A model generated the notes under the pieces. It was not told the DNA's origin, did no database searches, and saw only the letters and a program-made list of their open reading frames with translations. A DNA stretch of 64,000 bases from Chitinophagaceae bacterium (GTDB lineage Bacteria; Bacteroidota; Bacteroidia; Chitinophagales; Chitinophagaceae), in contig JADJYK010000009.1 of assembly GCA_016719815.1 (NCBI GenBank), positions 1 through 64,000 of the forward strand. The letters run 5' to 3'. The position numbers and the translations under genes are program-made. Below are positions 29,227 through 38,227 of the stretch, in pieces; the stretch's first letter is position 1; each line of letters opens with the position of its first letter.

Positions 29227-31053
29227 ATGAAATCAAGAGCAGGATTCATCGTGGTTGCCATAACCCTTTTATCAACCATTCTTAACCCTTTGAATGGTCA
29301 GAAGAAAAATATGTTTGCTTTAGGAAAAGAAGATTTTCTTCTTAACGGAAAACCATTTCAAATCATAAGCGGAGAAATCCATCCTGCCCGTATACCGGCT
29401 GAATACTGGCGGCATCGGATACAGATGATTAAGGCGATGGGATGTAACACGGTGGCTGCTTATATCTTCTGGAACTATCATGAAGAGAAGCCAGGAGTAT
29501 TTGATTTTAAATCCGGGAATAAGAATATTGCCGAATTTATCCGTATCTGCCAGCAGGAAGGAATGTGGGTATTGTTAAGACCCGGCCCATATGTTTGTGC
29601 AGAATGGGATTTTGGGGGCATGCCCACCTATCTTTTAAAAATTCCGGATATAAAAATCCGGTGTATGGATAATCGCTACATGAAAGCTGTTACCCGGTAC
29701 ATTAACCGGTTGGCAAAAGAAGTTTTGCCTTTGCAATGTGTAAATGGTGGCCCCATACTTATGGTGCAGGCCGAGAATGAATACGGCAGTTATGGAAACG
29801 ACAGGCAGTACATGGAAGAAATCAGAAAGTTGTGGATTCGTAATGGAATAACTGTCCCTTTTTATACTGCCGATGGGCCAACTCCATATATGCTTGAGGC
29901 CGGAAGTTTAACCGGTGCCGCCATCGGGCTTGACAGCGGCGGCGACGAAAAAGATTTTGAACAGGCCCGCAAGCATAATCCCAATGTTCCTGCATTCAGT
30001 TCAGAAACTTATCCCGGCTGGCTTACACACTGGGACGAAAAATGGGCAAGGCCTGATACAAATAATCTGAAGAAAGAGGTGGAGTTCCTTTTGATGAATA
30101 AAAAGTCGTTCAATTTTTATGTTATTCATGGCGGCACCAACTTTGGCTTCACAGCAGGGGCCAATGCCTTCTCTCCAACGGCATACCAGCCGGATATTAC
30201 GAGCTATGACTACGATGCCCCAATCACTGAAAATGGCGAACCCACACCGAAATATTTTATGCTTCGTAATCTGATTGCCAAATATACCAGCCATTCTTTG
30301 CCGGATATTCCGAAACCGGTTAAAATGATCAGCATACCATCATTTGAGTTGAAAAGGACAGATGCAATCTGGAACCATTTAGCAGTTCCGGTTATTTCGC
30401 CGCAACCCAAACCTATGGAAGCTTATAATCAAAACCAGGGATTGATTTTGTATAAAACAAAACTTATTGGTCATAAAAGCGGGAAACTGAAAATTTGGGA
30501 ACCTCATGACTATGCCCTTGTGTATCTTGATGGAAAGTTCATTGATACCGTTTACCGGGATGGTGGCAAGTGGGAAGTTGACCTGCCTAAAACAGAAAGT
30601 AAAGAGCCGGTGCTTGAAATACTGGTGGAAGGAATGGGGCATATCAACTTTGCACAGTTTATGATTGACCGAAAAGGTATTACCGATCGGGTAACGTTGA
30701 ATGGAATGACTTTGATGAACTGGCAGACATACCTAATCCCAATGGATGGAAAATTTGTGACGGGTCTTAGACCTGAAATTGGAAAACCAAATAATGGCAG
30801 CAAACTGTGCAACTTTTTTACCGGTGTGTTTTCCCTCACTGAAATGGGTGACACTTATTTCGATATGAGTGGTTATTCCAAAGGAATACTTTATGTTAAT
30901 GGACACAATCTTGGCCGTTTCTGGAGTGTCGGCCCCCAACAACGTCTTTATTGTCCTGCGTCCTGGTTAAAGCCCGGAAAAAATAAGGTTATTGTTTTTG
31001 ATCTGCAACAGGTTGAGGAGGCTCAGGTTTCAGGCTATAAATCTATACTGTAA
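29227..31053 (+). CDS. Secreted beta-galactosidase, glycoside hydrolase family 35
   Basis: 608 residues with a signal peptide (GFIVVAITLLSTILNPLNG). Hydrolyses terminal beta-galactosides. GH35 motifs: SGEIHPARIPAEYW, YIFWNYHEEKPG, LRPGPYVCAEWDFGG; acid/base Glu in QAENEYGSYG; nucleophile Glu in SSETYPGW; then the beta-sandwich C-terminal domains with YVNGHNLGRFW. Single gene; no SusC/SusD pair nearby, so not part of a visible polysaccharide utilisation locus. Confidence 0.93.
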   Translation: MKSRAGFIVVAITLLSTILNPLNGQKKNMFALGKEDFLLNGKPFQIISGEIHPARIPAEYWRHRIQMIKAMGCNTVAAYIFWNYHEEKPGVFDFKSGNKNIAEFIRICQQEGMWVLLRPGPYVCAEWDFGGMPTYLLKIPDIKIRCMDNRYMKAVTRYINRLAKEVLPLQCVNGGPILMVQAENEYGSYGNDRQYMEEIRKLWIRNGITVPFYTADGPTPYMLEAGSLTGAAIGLDSGGDEKDFEQARKHNPNVPAFSSETYPGWLTHWDEKWARPDTNNLKKEVEFLLMNKKSFNFYVIHGGTNFGFTAGANAFSPTAYQPDITSYDYDAPITENGEPTPKYFMLRNLIAKYTSHSLPDIPKPVKMISIPSFELKRTDAIWNHLAVPVISPQPKPMEAYNQNQGLILYKTKLIGHKSGKLKIWEPHDYALVYLDGKFIDTVYRDGGKWEVDLPKTESKEPVLEILVEGMGHINFAQFMIDRKGITDRVTLNGMTLMNWQTYLIPMDGKFVTGLRPEIGKPNNGSKLCNFFTGVFSLTEMGDTYFDMSGYSKGILYVNGHNLGRFWSVGPQQRLYCPASWLKPGKNKVIVFDLQQVEEAQVSGYKSIL

Positions 31054-31153
31054 ATACAGTGCTATGAAAAAACCTATTCATATAATCTAAGAAAGCAAAA
31101 AACTATTATTGAGTTCAGCAATGAGCCCATGCCACTGCTTCCTTTTCTGAAAT

Positions 31154-31186
31154 AAAAAAGCCCCTCTCTGTAATGAAAAGGGGCTT
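31154..31186 (-). terminator. Terminator of the aminotransferase gene
   Basis: Stem AAGCCCCT / AGGGGCTT (31158-31165, 31179-31186) with an A run at 31154-31159 that is the T tail on the minus strand. Located between converging genes. Confidence 0.8.
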
Positions 31187-31203
31187 ATAGTAATCTTCAC
31201 AAT

Positions 31204-32400
31204 TTAATTTGTTCTGCCGGGGTATTGTTCAAGGGCTTTCTCCAGACAATCCATCGCAGCGCTTATTGCATCAGTATTCAGCACATAAGCAAGTCTTACT
31301 TCATCCTTGCCAAGTCCTTCTGTGCCATAGAAACCAGTAGCAGGGGCCAGCATCACTGTTTGATTGTTGTACGAAAATTCTTCAAGCAGCCATTGGCAGA
31401 ACTTGTCGCTGTCATCAATGGGTAACTTAGCCATTGCATAAAATGCACCACCCGGATTGGGACAAAGCACACCATACATTGCATTTAACCTGCTGACAAG
31501 CAAATTTCTTCTTTTCAGGTATTCGGCTTTTGGGGCGTCAAAATAACTATCGGGTAAATCAACAGCAGCTTCTCCCATAATTTGTGCAAGACCGGGAGGG
31601 CTTAGCCTTGCCTGTGCAAATTTCATAGCAGTGTCATACACAGTTTTGTTTTTAGTAACCAAAGCACCAAGTCTTGCTCCGCAGGCTGAATAGCGTTTTG
31701 AAATAGTATCCATCAATACGACATGTTCTTCCAGCCCGTGTAAGTGCATCGCACTTACATATTCTCCATCGTAACAAAACTCACGGTATGCCTCATCGCT
31801 GAAAAGATAAAGATTGAATGTAAGGCAGATTTCTTTCAGCGCCTCCATCTCTGCTCGGCTGTAGAGGTATCCTGTCGGATTGTTCGGACTGCAAATGATT
31901 ATTGCCTTTGTTTTATTTGTAATTACTTTTTCAAAATCATGAATTGGTGGTAAAGCAAAACGAGTTTCAATATTCGATTTAATGGGAACCACTTTTACTC
32001 CCGCAGCGCAGGCAAAGCCGTTGTAATTAGCATAAAATGGTTCGGGAATAATTACTTCATCTCCCGGATTAAGACAGGTAAAAAAGCCAAACATAATCGC
32101 CTCACTGCCTCCGGTGGTGATGAGTATCTGTTCATGCGTTACATCAATACCTACTTTTTTATAATACTGGACCAGTTTGCGGCGATAGCTTTCATTGCCG
32201 GCACTGTGGCTGTATTCAAGCACTTTTATATCAGTGTGGCGTACCGCATCCATAATGGCAGGTGGTGTTTCAATATCCGGCTGGCCGATATTGAGGTGAT
32301 ATACTTTAATCCCTTTCTTCTTAGCTGCTTCAGCATAGGGTACTAGCTTTCTTATGGGTGAGTGGGGCATCTGGTATCCCCTGTTTGAAATAGTGAGCAT
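31204..32400 (-). CDS. PLP-dependent aminotransferase, class I/II (aspartate aminotransferase-like)
   Basis: 398 residues. Transfers amino groups to 2-oxo acids; subgroup I-gamma like archaeal/thermophilic aspartate aminotransferase. Seen: YHLNIGQPDIETP, ITTGGSEAIMFGF, ICSPNNPTGYLY, SDEAYREF and the PLP lysine of DTISKRYSACGARLG. The C-terminal substrate-binding Arg is in KDEVRLAYV. Substrate is not certain. A TAnnTTTG box ends 4 bases before the ATG, suggesting leaderless mRNA. Confidence 0.9.
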   Translation of the reverse strand: MLTISNRGYQMPHSPIRKLVPYAEAAKKKGIKVYHLNIGQPDIETPPAIMDAVRHTDIKVLEYSHSAGNESYRRKLVQYYKKVGIDVTHEQILITTGGSEAIMFGFFTCLNPGDEVIIPEPFYANYNGFACAAGVKVVPIKSNIETRFALPPIHDFEKVITNKTKAIIICSPNNPTGYLYSRAEMEALKEICLTFNLYLFSDEAYREFCYDGEYVSAMHLHGLEEHVVLMDTISKRYSACGARLGALVTKNKTVYDTAMKFAQARLSPPGLAQIMGEAAVDLPDSYFDAPKAEYLKRRNLLVSRLNAMYGVLCPNPGGAFYAMAKLPIDDSDKFCQWLLEEFSYNNQTVMLAPATGFYGTEGLGKDEVRLAYVLNTDAISAAMDCLEKALEQYPGRTN

Positions 32401-32404
32401 GGTA

Positions 32405-32412
32405 CAAAGATA
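32405..32412 (-). promoter_or_regulatory. Promoter -7 box of the aminotransferase, apparently leaderless
   Basis: Minus-strand TATCTTTG followed by TACC and the ATG at 32400. Same four-base spacing as before the amidohydrolase and ispH. Confidence 0.5.
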
Positions 32413-32430
32413 ATTCGGGTGATGTGTAAT

Positions 32431-33293
32431 TTATTTTCCAGTCATTTCATAATCAGCTATCATAGTAATAGGAATTTTCTGACCCATCATTTCCACTTCG
32501 GCAGATGCATCCATTTTGTAAGAGCCGGAATGAAGATATCCGTCACTTATTTTTATCTGCATTCTTCCTTTTTGTGTTCCTTTCATACTCATACCCACAT
32601 TGATGTTTTCCTGTTTCATATTTCCATCGCCATCCATCTTTCCATCAACATCTATTTCTGCAATGCCATCTTTTACTGCAATTAATTTATATTTCGTATT
32701 TACACCCATGTCAATATTAGCCATATTGAATTTTGACTTTGATGTCCAGGAATTTCCTACTCTTACGGGTTTTGATGGATACATATTGAACATCATTCCA
32801 AACATGCTGTTGAGTTGTTCTTTGGAAAATGTTTTTTCAAAGAGCTGTTTGGTTACCGGGTCGTACAGATCATTATTCATAAGTGAATCAAACCCTGATA
32901 CTTTTATTATTTCGTTTTCTGGTGATAGCGTAAGTGTTACAGATTTTCCAACGATTTTTTGCTGCGATTCGTTCATCATGCTGTCGGAAGAAACGGCTTT
33001 GTTTAATTCTCCCATATCCATCTTCATTTTCATCTTAGTATAGGTAAGTCTCATCTGTTTGCCAGAAGTATCAGCAGCAAGTACTTCAAAACTTGTTTCA
33101 GCCTCCATTATCATTTTCATATTAAACCCGGCCATTTTCATATCCATATTCATGTTTAGTTCTTGCTTAAAGTTGTCGCCGGGAGCCAGCCTCATTTTTA
33201 AAGTATAGGCTTCGCCTGCCGAACCGGATTTGCAAGAAATAACAACTGATAATGCACTAATAGTAACGATAATCAGCGATACGATTTTTTCAT
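32431..33293 (-). CDS. DUF6263-type lipoprotein (one frameshift near the start)
   Basis: About 287 residues, rich in Met and Lys (LNMNMDMKMAGFNMKM). A lipobox VVISC follows a signal peptide that becomes normal (MKKIVSLIIVTISALS) if one A is added to the run 33285-33290; otherwise the frame extends through the icd terminator to 33342, which is unlikely. Body is beta-rich and matches the pattern of DUF6263 surface lipoproteins. Function unknown. Confidence 0.78.
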
Positions 33294-33308
33294 AAATTTT
33301 TTTGATAA

Positions 33309-33340
33309 GGATAAAAATGGGGCAACAATTTTGCTGCCCC
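33309..33340 (-). terminator. Terminator after icd
   Basis: On the minus strand GGGGCA, loop, TGCCCC, then ATTTTTATCC. It lies 18 bases after the icd stop and before the DUF6263 start. Confidence 0.75.
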
Positions 33341-33357
33341 AAAGGTATGTTTGTTTA

Positions 33358-34593
33358 TTACAGTCCCATTTTCTTTTTCAGGTTCTCATCAATTGCATCC
33401 AGAAATTCTTCTGTGTACAAATAGTGATCACCATGTTTAACTTTGTTTCCATGGATACACACCGCAAGATCTTTTGTCATCTTGCCACTTTCAACTGTCT
33501 CGACACATACATTTTCCAGTGCATGGCAGAAGTCAATGAGTTGCTGATTTCCATCCAGTTTGCCACGGAAAGCTAAACCTCTTGACCATGCAAAGATGCT
33601 GGCTATTGGGTTAGTGCTGGTTGGTTTACCAGCCTGGTGCTCACGGAAGTGGCGGGTAACAGTGCCATGTGCAGCTTCGGCTTCCATTGTTTTGCCATCA
33701 GGCGTAATCAGGACAGAAGTCATTAAGCCCAATGAACCAAAACCTTGTGCAACAGTATCGCTTTGTACATCCCCATCATAGTTCTTACAAGCCCATACAA
33801 AATTGCCATTCCATTTCAGTGCACTCGCCACCATATCATCTATTAGTCGGTGTTCATACACAATACCGTCTGCTTCAAATGCGGGCTTAAATTCATTCTG
33901 GTAAACTTCTTCAAAAATATCTTTAAACCGGCCATCATATTTTTTAAGGATGGTATTCTTTGTTGAGAGGTACAAAGGCCATTTTTTGCTTAATGCCATG
34001 TTGAAACAGCTTCTGGCAAAACCATAAATACTCTCATCAGTATTATACATTGAAAGGGCCACCCCATCACCTTTATAATTATAAACCTCAAAAGTTTGTG
34101 GTTCGCCGCCGTCTTCAGGCGTGAAAGTCATTGTAAGTTTTCCTTTTCCTTTTATCACTGTATCAGTAGCACTGTACTGGTCGCCAAAAGCATGACGGCC
34201 AACAATGATGGGTGCCGTCCAGTTGGTTACCAGTCTTGGCACATTATTAATTACAATTGGCTCACGAAAGACAGTTCCATCAAGTATATTCCGAATGGTG
34301 CCATTGGGGCTTTTCCACATCTGCTTCAGGTCAAATTCTCTCACCCTGGCTTCATCGGGTGTGATGGTGGCACATTTTATACCCACGCCATGCTGTTTAA
34401 TGGCATTAGCGGCATCAATTGTTACCTGGTCATTTGTTTTATCACGGTATTCAATGCCTAAATCATAGTATTTAATATCAACATCCATGTATGGAAGAAT
34501 CAATTTGTCTTTAATGAACTTCCAGATTATCCGGGTCATTTCATCGCCATCCAGTTCTACAACAGGATTAACAACTTTTATTTTTGTAGCCAT
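33358..34593 (-). CDS. icd: NADP-dependent isocitrate dehydrogenase, eukaryote-like (type II) form
   Basis: Oxidises isocitrate to 2-oxoglutarate with NADP in the TCA cycle. 411 residues, the size of the homodimeric type II enzyme. Substrate loop SPNGTIRNILDGTVFREPI, GRHAFGDQYSATD, the catalytic Tyr region YNYKGDGVALSMYN, metal-binding KNYDGDVQSDTVAQGFGSLG and AAHGTVTRH are present. Intact frame. Upstream promoter with both elements at 34614-34644. Confidence 0.97.
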   Translation of the reverse strand: MATKIKVVNPVVELDGDEMTRIIWKFIKDKLILPYMDVDIKYYDLGIEYRDKTNDQVTIDAANAIKQHGVGIKCATITPDEARVREFDLKQMWKSPNGTIRNILDGTVFREPIVINNVPRLVTNWTAPIIVGRHAFGDQYSATDTVIKGKGKLTMTFTPEDGGEPQTFEVYNYKGDGVALSMYNTDESIYGFARSCFNMALSKKWPLYLSTKNTILKKYDGRFKDIFEEVYQNEFKPAFEADGIVYEHRLIDDMVASALKWNGNFVWACKNYDGDVQSDTVAQGFGSLGLMTSVLITPDGKTMEAEAAHGTVTRHFREHQAGKPTSTNPIASIFAWSRGLAFRGKLDGNQQLIDFCHALENVCVETVESGKMTKDLAVCIHGNKVKHGDHYLYTEEFLDAIDENLKKKMGL

Positions 34594-34613
34594 ATTGTCA
34601 TTTTTTGTGGTTG

Positions 34614-34644
34614 CAAACCTACTGTAAATAACGGCTTATGCAAA
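34614..34644 (-). promoter_or_regulatory. Promoter of icd (-33 and -7 elements)
   Basis: Minus-strand TTTG at 34641-34644, then about 19 bases, then TAGGTTTG (34614-34621), an exact Bacteroidota promoter. The transcript would start about 15 bases before the ATG. Confidence 0.65.
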
Positions 34645-34667
34645 GTGTTTTTTAACCCCCTGCATCA

Positions 34668-34675
34668 TAACTTTG
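34668..34675 (+). promoter_or_regulatory. Promoter -7 box of the first Crp/Fnr gene
   Basis: TAACTTTG, exact TAnnTTTG, 40 bases upstream of ATG 34716. No clear -33 TTG. Confidence 0.45.
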
Positions 34676-34715
34676 CAAAGGAACAAGACCAATTCCGGAA
34701 ATTAAAAATGCTAGA

Positions 34716-35328
34716 ATGACCCATTACCAGCAACTGAAGAGTTTTCTCCGGCAGATTGTTAATATTTCTGATGAAGACTTCAATGAATTAGGAGCAGTAT
34801 TGCAGGAAAAAAGGTTCAGAAAAAGAGAGATAATTACTGGTGCCGGTGATATCGAGAACTACCTTTATTTCGTAGCAAAGGGTCTTGTCAGAATATTTTT
34901 TCTGAAAGGAAAAAGAGAAATTACTTATGATATTGTGAAAGAGGGTTCAATAACGGGTTCTGTAAGCTCTTTTTTGACAGGAAAACCATCCCGTTATATC
35001 GTGGAAACCATGGAGCCCTCCGTCGTATTGGTTTTGGCTAATAAAGATTTGGAGGAACTCTACACTAAGGATAATAAATGGGAGAAATTCGGCCGGTTAA
35101 TTACTACTAATTTTATACTAAAACAGGAGAGGTATACTTGACGGGGTTCGGTACACACCAAAAGAAAGGTTTTTATTTTTTGTCGAAAACTACCCGGAGT
35201 TTATACAAAGGGTGCCGCAAAAGTATTTGGCCAGTTTTCTGGGCATTAAGCCAGAAACATTTTCACGGATGAAAAAACATCTGATGGTAAGGCAAAACAA
35301 CAAGAACAATCACAAAAAGGCAATATGA
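34716..35328 (+). CDS. Crp/Fnr-family regulator 1 of 3 (one frameshift)
   Basis: About 203 residues: cyclic-nucleotide-binding-like beta-roll (residues 30-115) and a C-terminal helix-turn-helix with the recognition helix IKPETFSRMKKH. The E-x-x-S-R pattern (ETFSR) is the one by which FNR reads TTGA half-sites. The frame breaks between 35131 and 35137; removing one base gives QERYLDGVRYTPKERF and makes the linker the same length as in both paralogues. No Fnr cysteines. Overlaps the next gene by ATGA. Confidence 0.85.
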
Positions 35329-35951
35329 TACGTTCTGTGCCACATATGGATGAGCAATCATTAGAAAATATCAGCCGCTATTTTAAGCCATTTCTGGATA
35401 TGAACCGGCAAGAGATAAAAGAACTGATGAGCTATTGTGAAGTACGGCACTTTTCTAAAAAGGAAGTAATTGTGGATGAAGGAACAATTGATAACTACCT
35501 CAATATTGTAATCGCAGGGTTAGTAAGAAAATTTATAAGGGTTAGTAAGAGAGAAGAAACCTTGCAACTTGCTACAGAGGGGCATGTTATCCATTCTGAG
35601 ATTTCATTCCTGCAACGTAAACCATCTGAAGTCATCTTACAGGCTCTGGAGCCTACCACAGTAGTTTCAATGAGTTATGAAAGCATGATGAGTGCTTTGG
35701 AAAAATTTCCAAAGGGTGAGAGATTGGGTCGAATGATTTTATCGAGGATGTATGTAAAAAAAAATGAAAGAATAAGCATTAAGGCCTCATTATCAGCAAA
35801 AGAAAGGTTCGTAGGCTATATTCAAAAAAACCCCCATATGCTTAAAAGGGTACCGCAAAAATTTCTTGCTTCTTATCTTCACATCAAGCCTGAAACCTTT
35901 AGCAGATTAAAGCAGTTTGTTAAAAACAACAAGGGATCTAATTTAGGGTGA
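35325..35951 (+). CDS. Crp/Fnr-family regulator 2 of 3
   Basis: 208 residues, same layout as its neighbours. Beta-roll sensor domain, then the HTH part KRVPQKFLASYLHIKPETFSRLKQF. The start overlaps the stop of regulator 1 by four bases, so the two are translationally coupled. The effector is unknown: residues that contact cAMP in E. coli Crp are not evident, and there is no Fe-S cysteine set. Confidence 0.88.
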   Translation: MIRSVPHMDEQSLENISRYFKPFLDMNRQEIKELMSYCEVRHFSKKEVIVDEGTIDNYLNIVIAGLVRKFIRVSKREETLQLATEGHVIHSEISFLQRKPSEVILQALEPTTVVSMSYESMMSALEKFPKGERLGRMILSRMYVKKNERISIKASLSAKERFVGYIQKNPHMLKRVPQKFLASYLHIKPETFSRLKQFVKNNKGSNLG

Positions 35952-35974
35952 TGACAAATCTCACCTCCGTTTTC

Positions 35975-36005
35975 TTGACTTTAGTCAATTTTTTCGATAA
36001 CTTTT
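35975..36005 (+). promoter_or_regulatory. FNR-like operator overlapping the promoter of regulator 3
   Basis: Perfect palindrome TTGAC-TTTA-GTCAA at 35975-35988, the layout of an FNR box (TTGAT-N4-ATCAA). Its first TTG also fits as -33 element, 20 bases before TAACTTTT (35998-36005), a one-mismatch -7 box. The operator would cover the promoter, so binding should repress. It fits the ETFSR recognition helices of the three neighbouring regulators. Confidence 0.6.
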
Positions 36006-36024
36006 CTATGTCAAACCGAAGGAC

Positions 36025-36630
36025 ATGGAAAAAATCAATTTGTTTATAAACTATTTAAGCAGGTTTGTTCCAATATCTGAAGATGAGTTTAACAGGGTAT
36101 TATCTTCAAGAATTATTATAAGGCGGTTTGGAAGAAAGGAGATGTTGCTAAGGGCGGGAGAAGTTGAAAACTATTTTAATTTTATTTTGAGTGGTCTTAT
36201 TCGCAAGTATTATTTAAAAGGTAAGGAAGAAATAAATACACAGATATCAGTTGAGGGACATATAATTCACTGCCAGGAATCATTTCATAGCAGAAAAGCA
36301 TCAGAATATTATGTTGAAACAATAGAGCCAAGTGTTGTAGTTTCTATGTCATATGCCGACATGGAAGCGTTATACTCTTCATCTCAGAAAATGGAACACC
36401 TTGGAAGGCTTGTAATAACATCAACAATGATCCTGAAAGACAAATGGCAAATGAAGTTGGTAAAAATGACGCCGAGGGAACGTTTTTTAGAATTTATTAC
36501 CAGTCATCCCGAATTAATGCAACGGGTGCCACAAAAATTTCTTGCTTCATACCTTCATATAAAACCTGAAACTTTTAGCCGGTTTAAGCATCTAACCAGG
36601 CAACTCGCTAAAATTGATTCGGATATTTAG
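36025..36630 (+). CDS. Crp/Fnr-family regulator 3 of 3
   Basis: 201 residues. Beta-roll domain with the same landmarks as regulators 1 and 2 (ENYFNFILSGLIRKYYLKGKEE; VETIEPSVVVSMSYADME) and the HTH QRVPQKFLASYLHIKPETF, nearly identical to regulator 2. It has its own promoter and an FNR-like box 37 bases upstream. The stop overlaps the end of the converging zip gene by 4 bases. Arisen by tandem duplication. Confidence 0.88.
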   Translation: MEKINLFINYLSRFVPISEDEFNRVLSSRIIIRRFGRKEMLLRAGEVENYFNFILSGLIRKYYLKGKEEINTQISVEGHIIHCQESFHSRKASEYYVETIEPSVVVSMSYADMEALYSSSQKMEHLGRLVITSTMILKDKWQMKLVKMTPRERFLEFITSHPELMQRVPQKFLASYLHIKPETFSRFKHLTRQLAKIDSDI

Positions 36631-37451
36631 CCGAGAGCTACGTCTAGTACCATCATTACCAGGAATCCAGCAATAAATCCAAGCACGGATCTGTCTGTGT
36701 ATTTATCTCTTTGAGTTTCCGGAATTACCTCCTCAACAACCACAAATATCATGGCTCCTGCCGCAAAGGCTAATGCAAAAGGAAGGATTGGCTGCATATA
36801 TATTACTGCAATTGCACCGATAATTCCAGCAATAGGCTCCACGATAGCAGATAATTGTCCATACCAGAAACTGCGAAGTCTTGATACGCCATGTCTTCGT
36901 AACGGCATTGCTACTGCAATACCTTCCGGAAAATTTTGAATTCCAATACCTATAGCAAGGGTAATAGCACTGGCAACAGAAGCATTTTCCATTCCAATAG
37001 CAGCTGCCCCAAAAAGAACCCCAACAGCCAGACCTTCTGGTATATTATGTAATGTGATTGCAAGAATTAGCAAAGTGGTTTTATGCAGTTTTGTTTTTAC
37101 TCCTTCAGATTCTTCAACACCAAAATTGATATGTAGGTGCGGCGTAAACTTGTCAAGTGTGTATATAAACAATGCTCCTAGAAAAAAGCCAACAGCTGCC
37201 GGCATCCAACTCATCGAGGGATACATTTTTTCTGACATTTCAATAGCAGGATTTAATAACGACCAGAAGCTCGCAGCGACCATTACACCGCCAGTGAAAC
37301 CCAACATTGGATCTAGCACTCCACGTTTTAGGGTTTTGAAGAAAAAAACAAATGATGCACCTAATGCAGTTACAAACCAGGTGAACAATGTGGCCAGTAA
37401 TGCGGACCATACGGGTCCTACCTCGATAAAAAATCTTTCTATTGCTTTCAT
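36627..37451 (-). CDS. ZIP family metal transporter
   Basis: 274 residues, eight predicted membrane helices. Imports divalent metal (Zn, Mn or Fe). The metal-site helices carry HNIPEGLAVGV and QNFPEGIAVAMP, and the last part has FVVVEEVIPE. Resembles ZupT/GufA. It follows mntR with a 5-base gap in one operon, which favours manganese or iron as substrate and metal control by MntR. Confidence 0.92.
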   Translation of the reverse strand: MKAIERFFIEVGPVWSALLATLFTWFVTALGASFVFFFKTLKRGVLDPMLGFTGGVMVAASFWSLLNPAIEMSEKMYPSMSWMPAAVGFFLGALFIYTLDKFTPHLHINFGVEESEGVKTKLHKTTLLILAITLHNIPEGLAVGVLFGAAAIGMENASVASAITLAIGIGIQNFPEGIAVAMPLRRHGVSRLRSFWYGQLSAIVEPIAGIIGAIAVIYMQPILPFALAFAAGAMIFVVVEEVIPETQRDKYTDRSVLGFIAGFLVMMVLDVALG

Positions 37452-37456
37452 GCTTA

Positions 37457-38119
37457 CTATATTGCCTGTACAAAAATATTTTTAGCTAAGTGTTCGCTGA
37501 TGGTAATTACAGGCAGGCGGCCTATTTTAACCTCCATTGATTTATCATATTCAAATTTTCTCCTGATCTCCAGCCGGGTACCGATACCTATACTTTTATG
37601 CTGCAGCACTTCCAGCATTTGAGTTGACTGATCTTTAATGTTTGAAACTATAGCCCGGGTATCAGGAGTCAGCTCCTGCAAACAAATGGTTTTGCTGGCA
37701 ATAATATTGCCATTGATATCAGGGATGGGATCACCATGCGGGTCAAAGCGGGGAAAACCCAGAAATTCATCCAGTTTGTCAATAAGTTTTTTGCTGCTTA
37801 CATGTTCAAGGTCTTCGGCTACTTCATGTATCTCGTCCCAGCTGAATTTTAGTTTCACTGATAGAAAATACTCCCACAACCTATGCCTTCTGACAACTCC
37901 AAGAGCTACCTTGTTCCCGTCGGCACTGAGTCTGAAGCCCTGATATGGCTGGTAGTGAAGCAGTTTTTTGGCTTTTAGCTTTTTTAGCATGTCGGTAACG
38001 GAGGCCGGTTTGGTACTCAGTTCTCCGGCCAGTTCATTAGTAGTTACAGTGCCTGCCTGCTCCTGCAAGTGAAATATTGCTTTTATATAATTTTCTTCGC
38101 TGACAGAATAATTCAACAT
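37457..38119 (-). CDS. mntR: DtxR/MntR-family metal-dependent regulator
   Basis: 220 residues: winged-helix domain (ENYIKAIFHLQEQAGTVTTNELAGEL), dimer/metal domain with VRRHRLWEYFL and HEVAEDLEHVSSKKLIDKLDEFLGFPRFDPHGDPIP, and a C-terminal SH3-like FeoA domain. Represses metal uptake genes when Mn or Fe is plentiful. Cotranscribed with the ZIP transporter. An inverted repeat right at its start codon is the likely operator. Confidence 0.93.
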   Translation of the reverse strand: MLNYSVSEENYIKAIFHLQEQAGTVTTNELAGELSTKPASVTDMLKKLKAKKLLHYQPYQGFRLSADGNKVALGVVRRHRLWEYFLSVKLKFSWDEIHEVAEDLEHVSSKKLIDKLDEFLGFPRFDPHGDPIPDINGNIIASKTICLQELTPDTRAIVSNIKDQSTQMLEVLQHKSIGIGTRLEIRRKFEYDKSMEVKIGRLPVITISEHLAKNIFVQAI

Positions 38120-38146
38120 GTCTAAAAATAAATTTAGACAAAGCTA
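38119..38146 (-). promoter_or_regulatory. MntR operator and promoter of mntR-zip
   Basis: Perfect inverted repeat TGTCTAAA-N6-TTTAGACA at 38119-38140. It overlaps the -7 box (minus TAGCTTTG, 38139-38146), covers the expected transcription start and touches the ATG. The TTTAGAC half-site resembles DtxR-family operators. This supports negative autoregulation of the operon by metal-bound MntR. Confidence 0.7.
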
Positions 38147-38227
38147 AAAAAATAATTTCCAACCTCCAAACAGGTTGATCTGGGGCCAGTCGAAAAATGC
38201 CTTATTTTCGGGCATATTTTTTAATAT

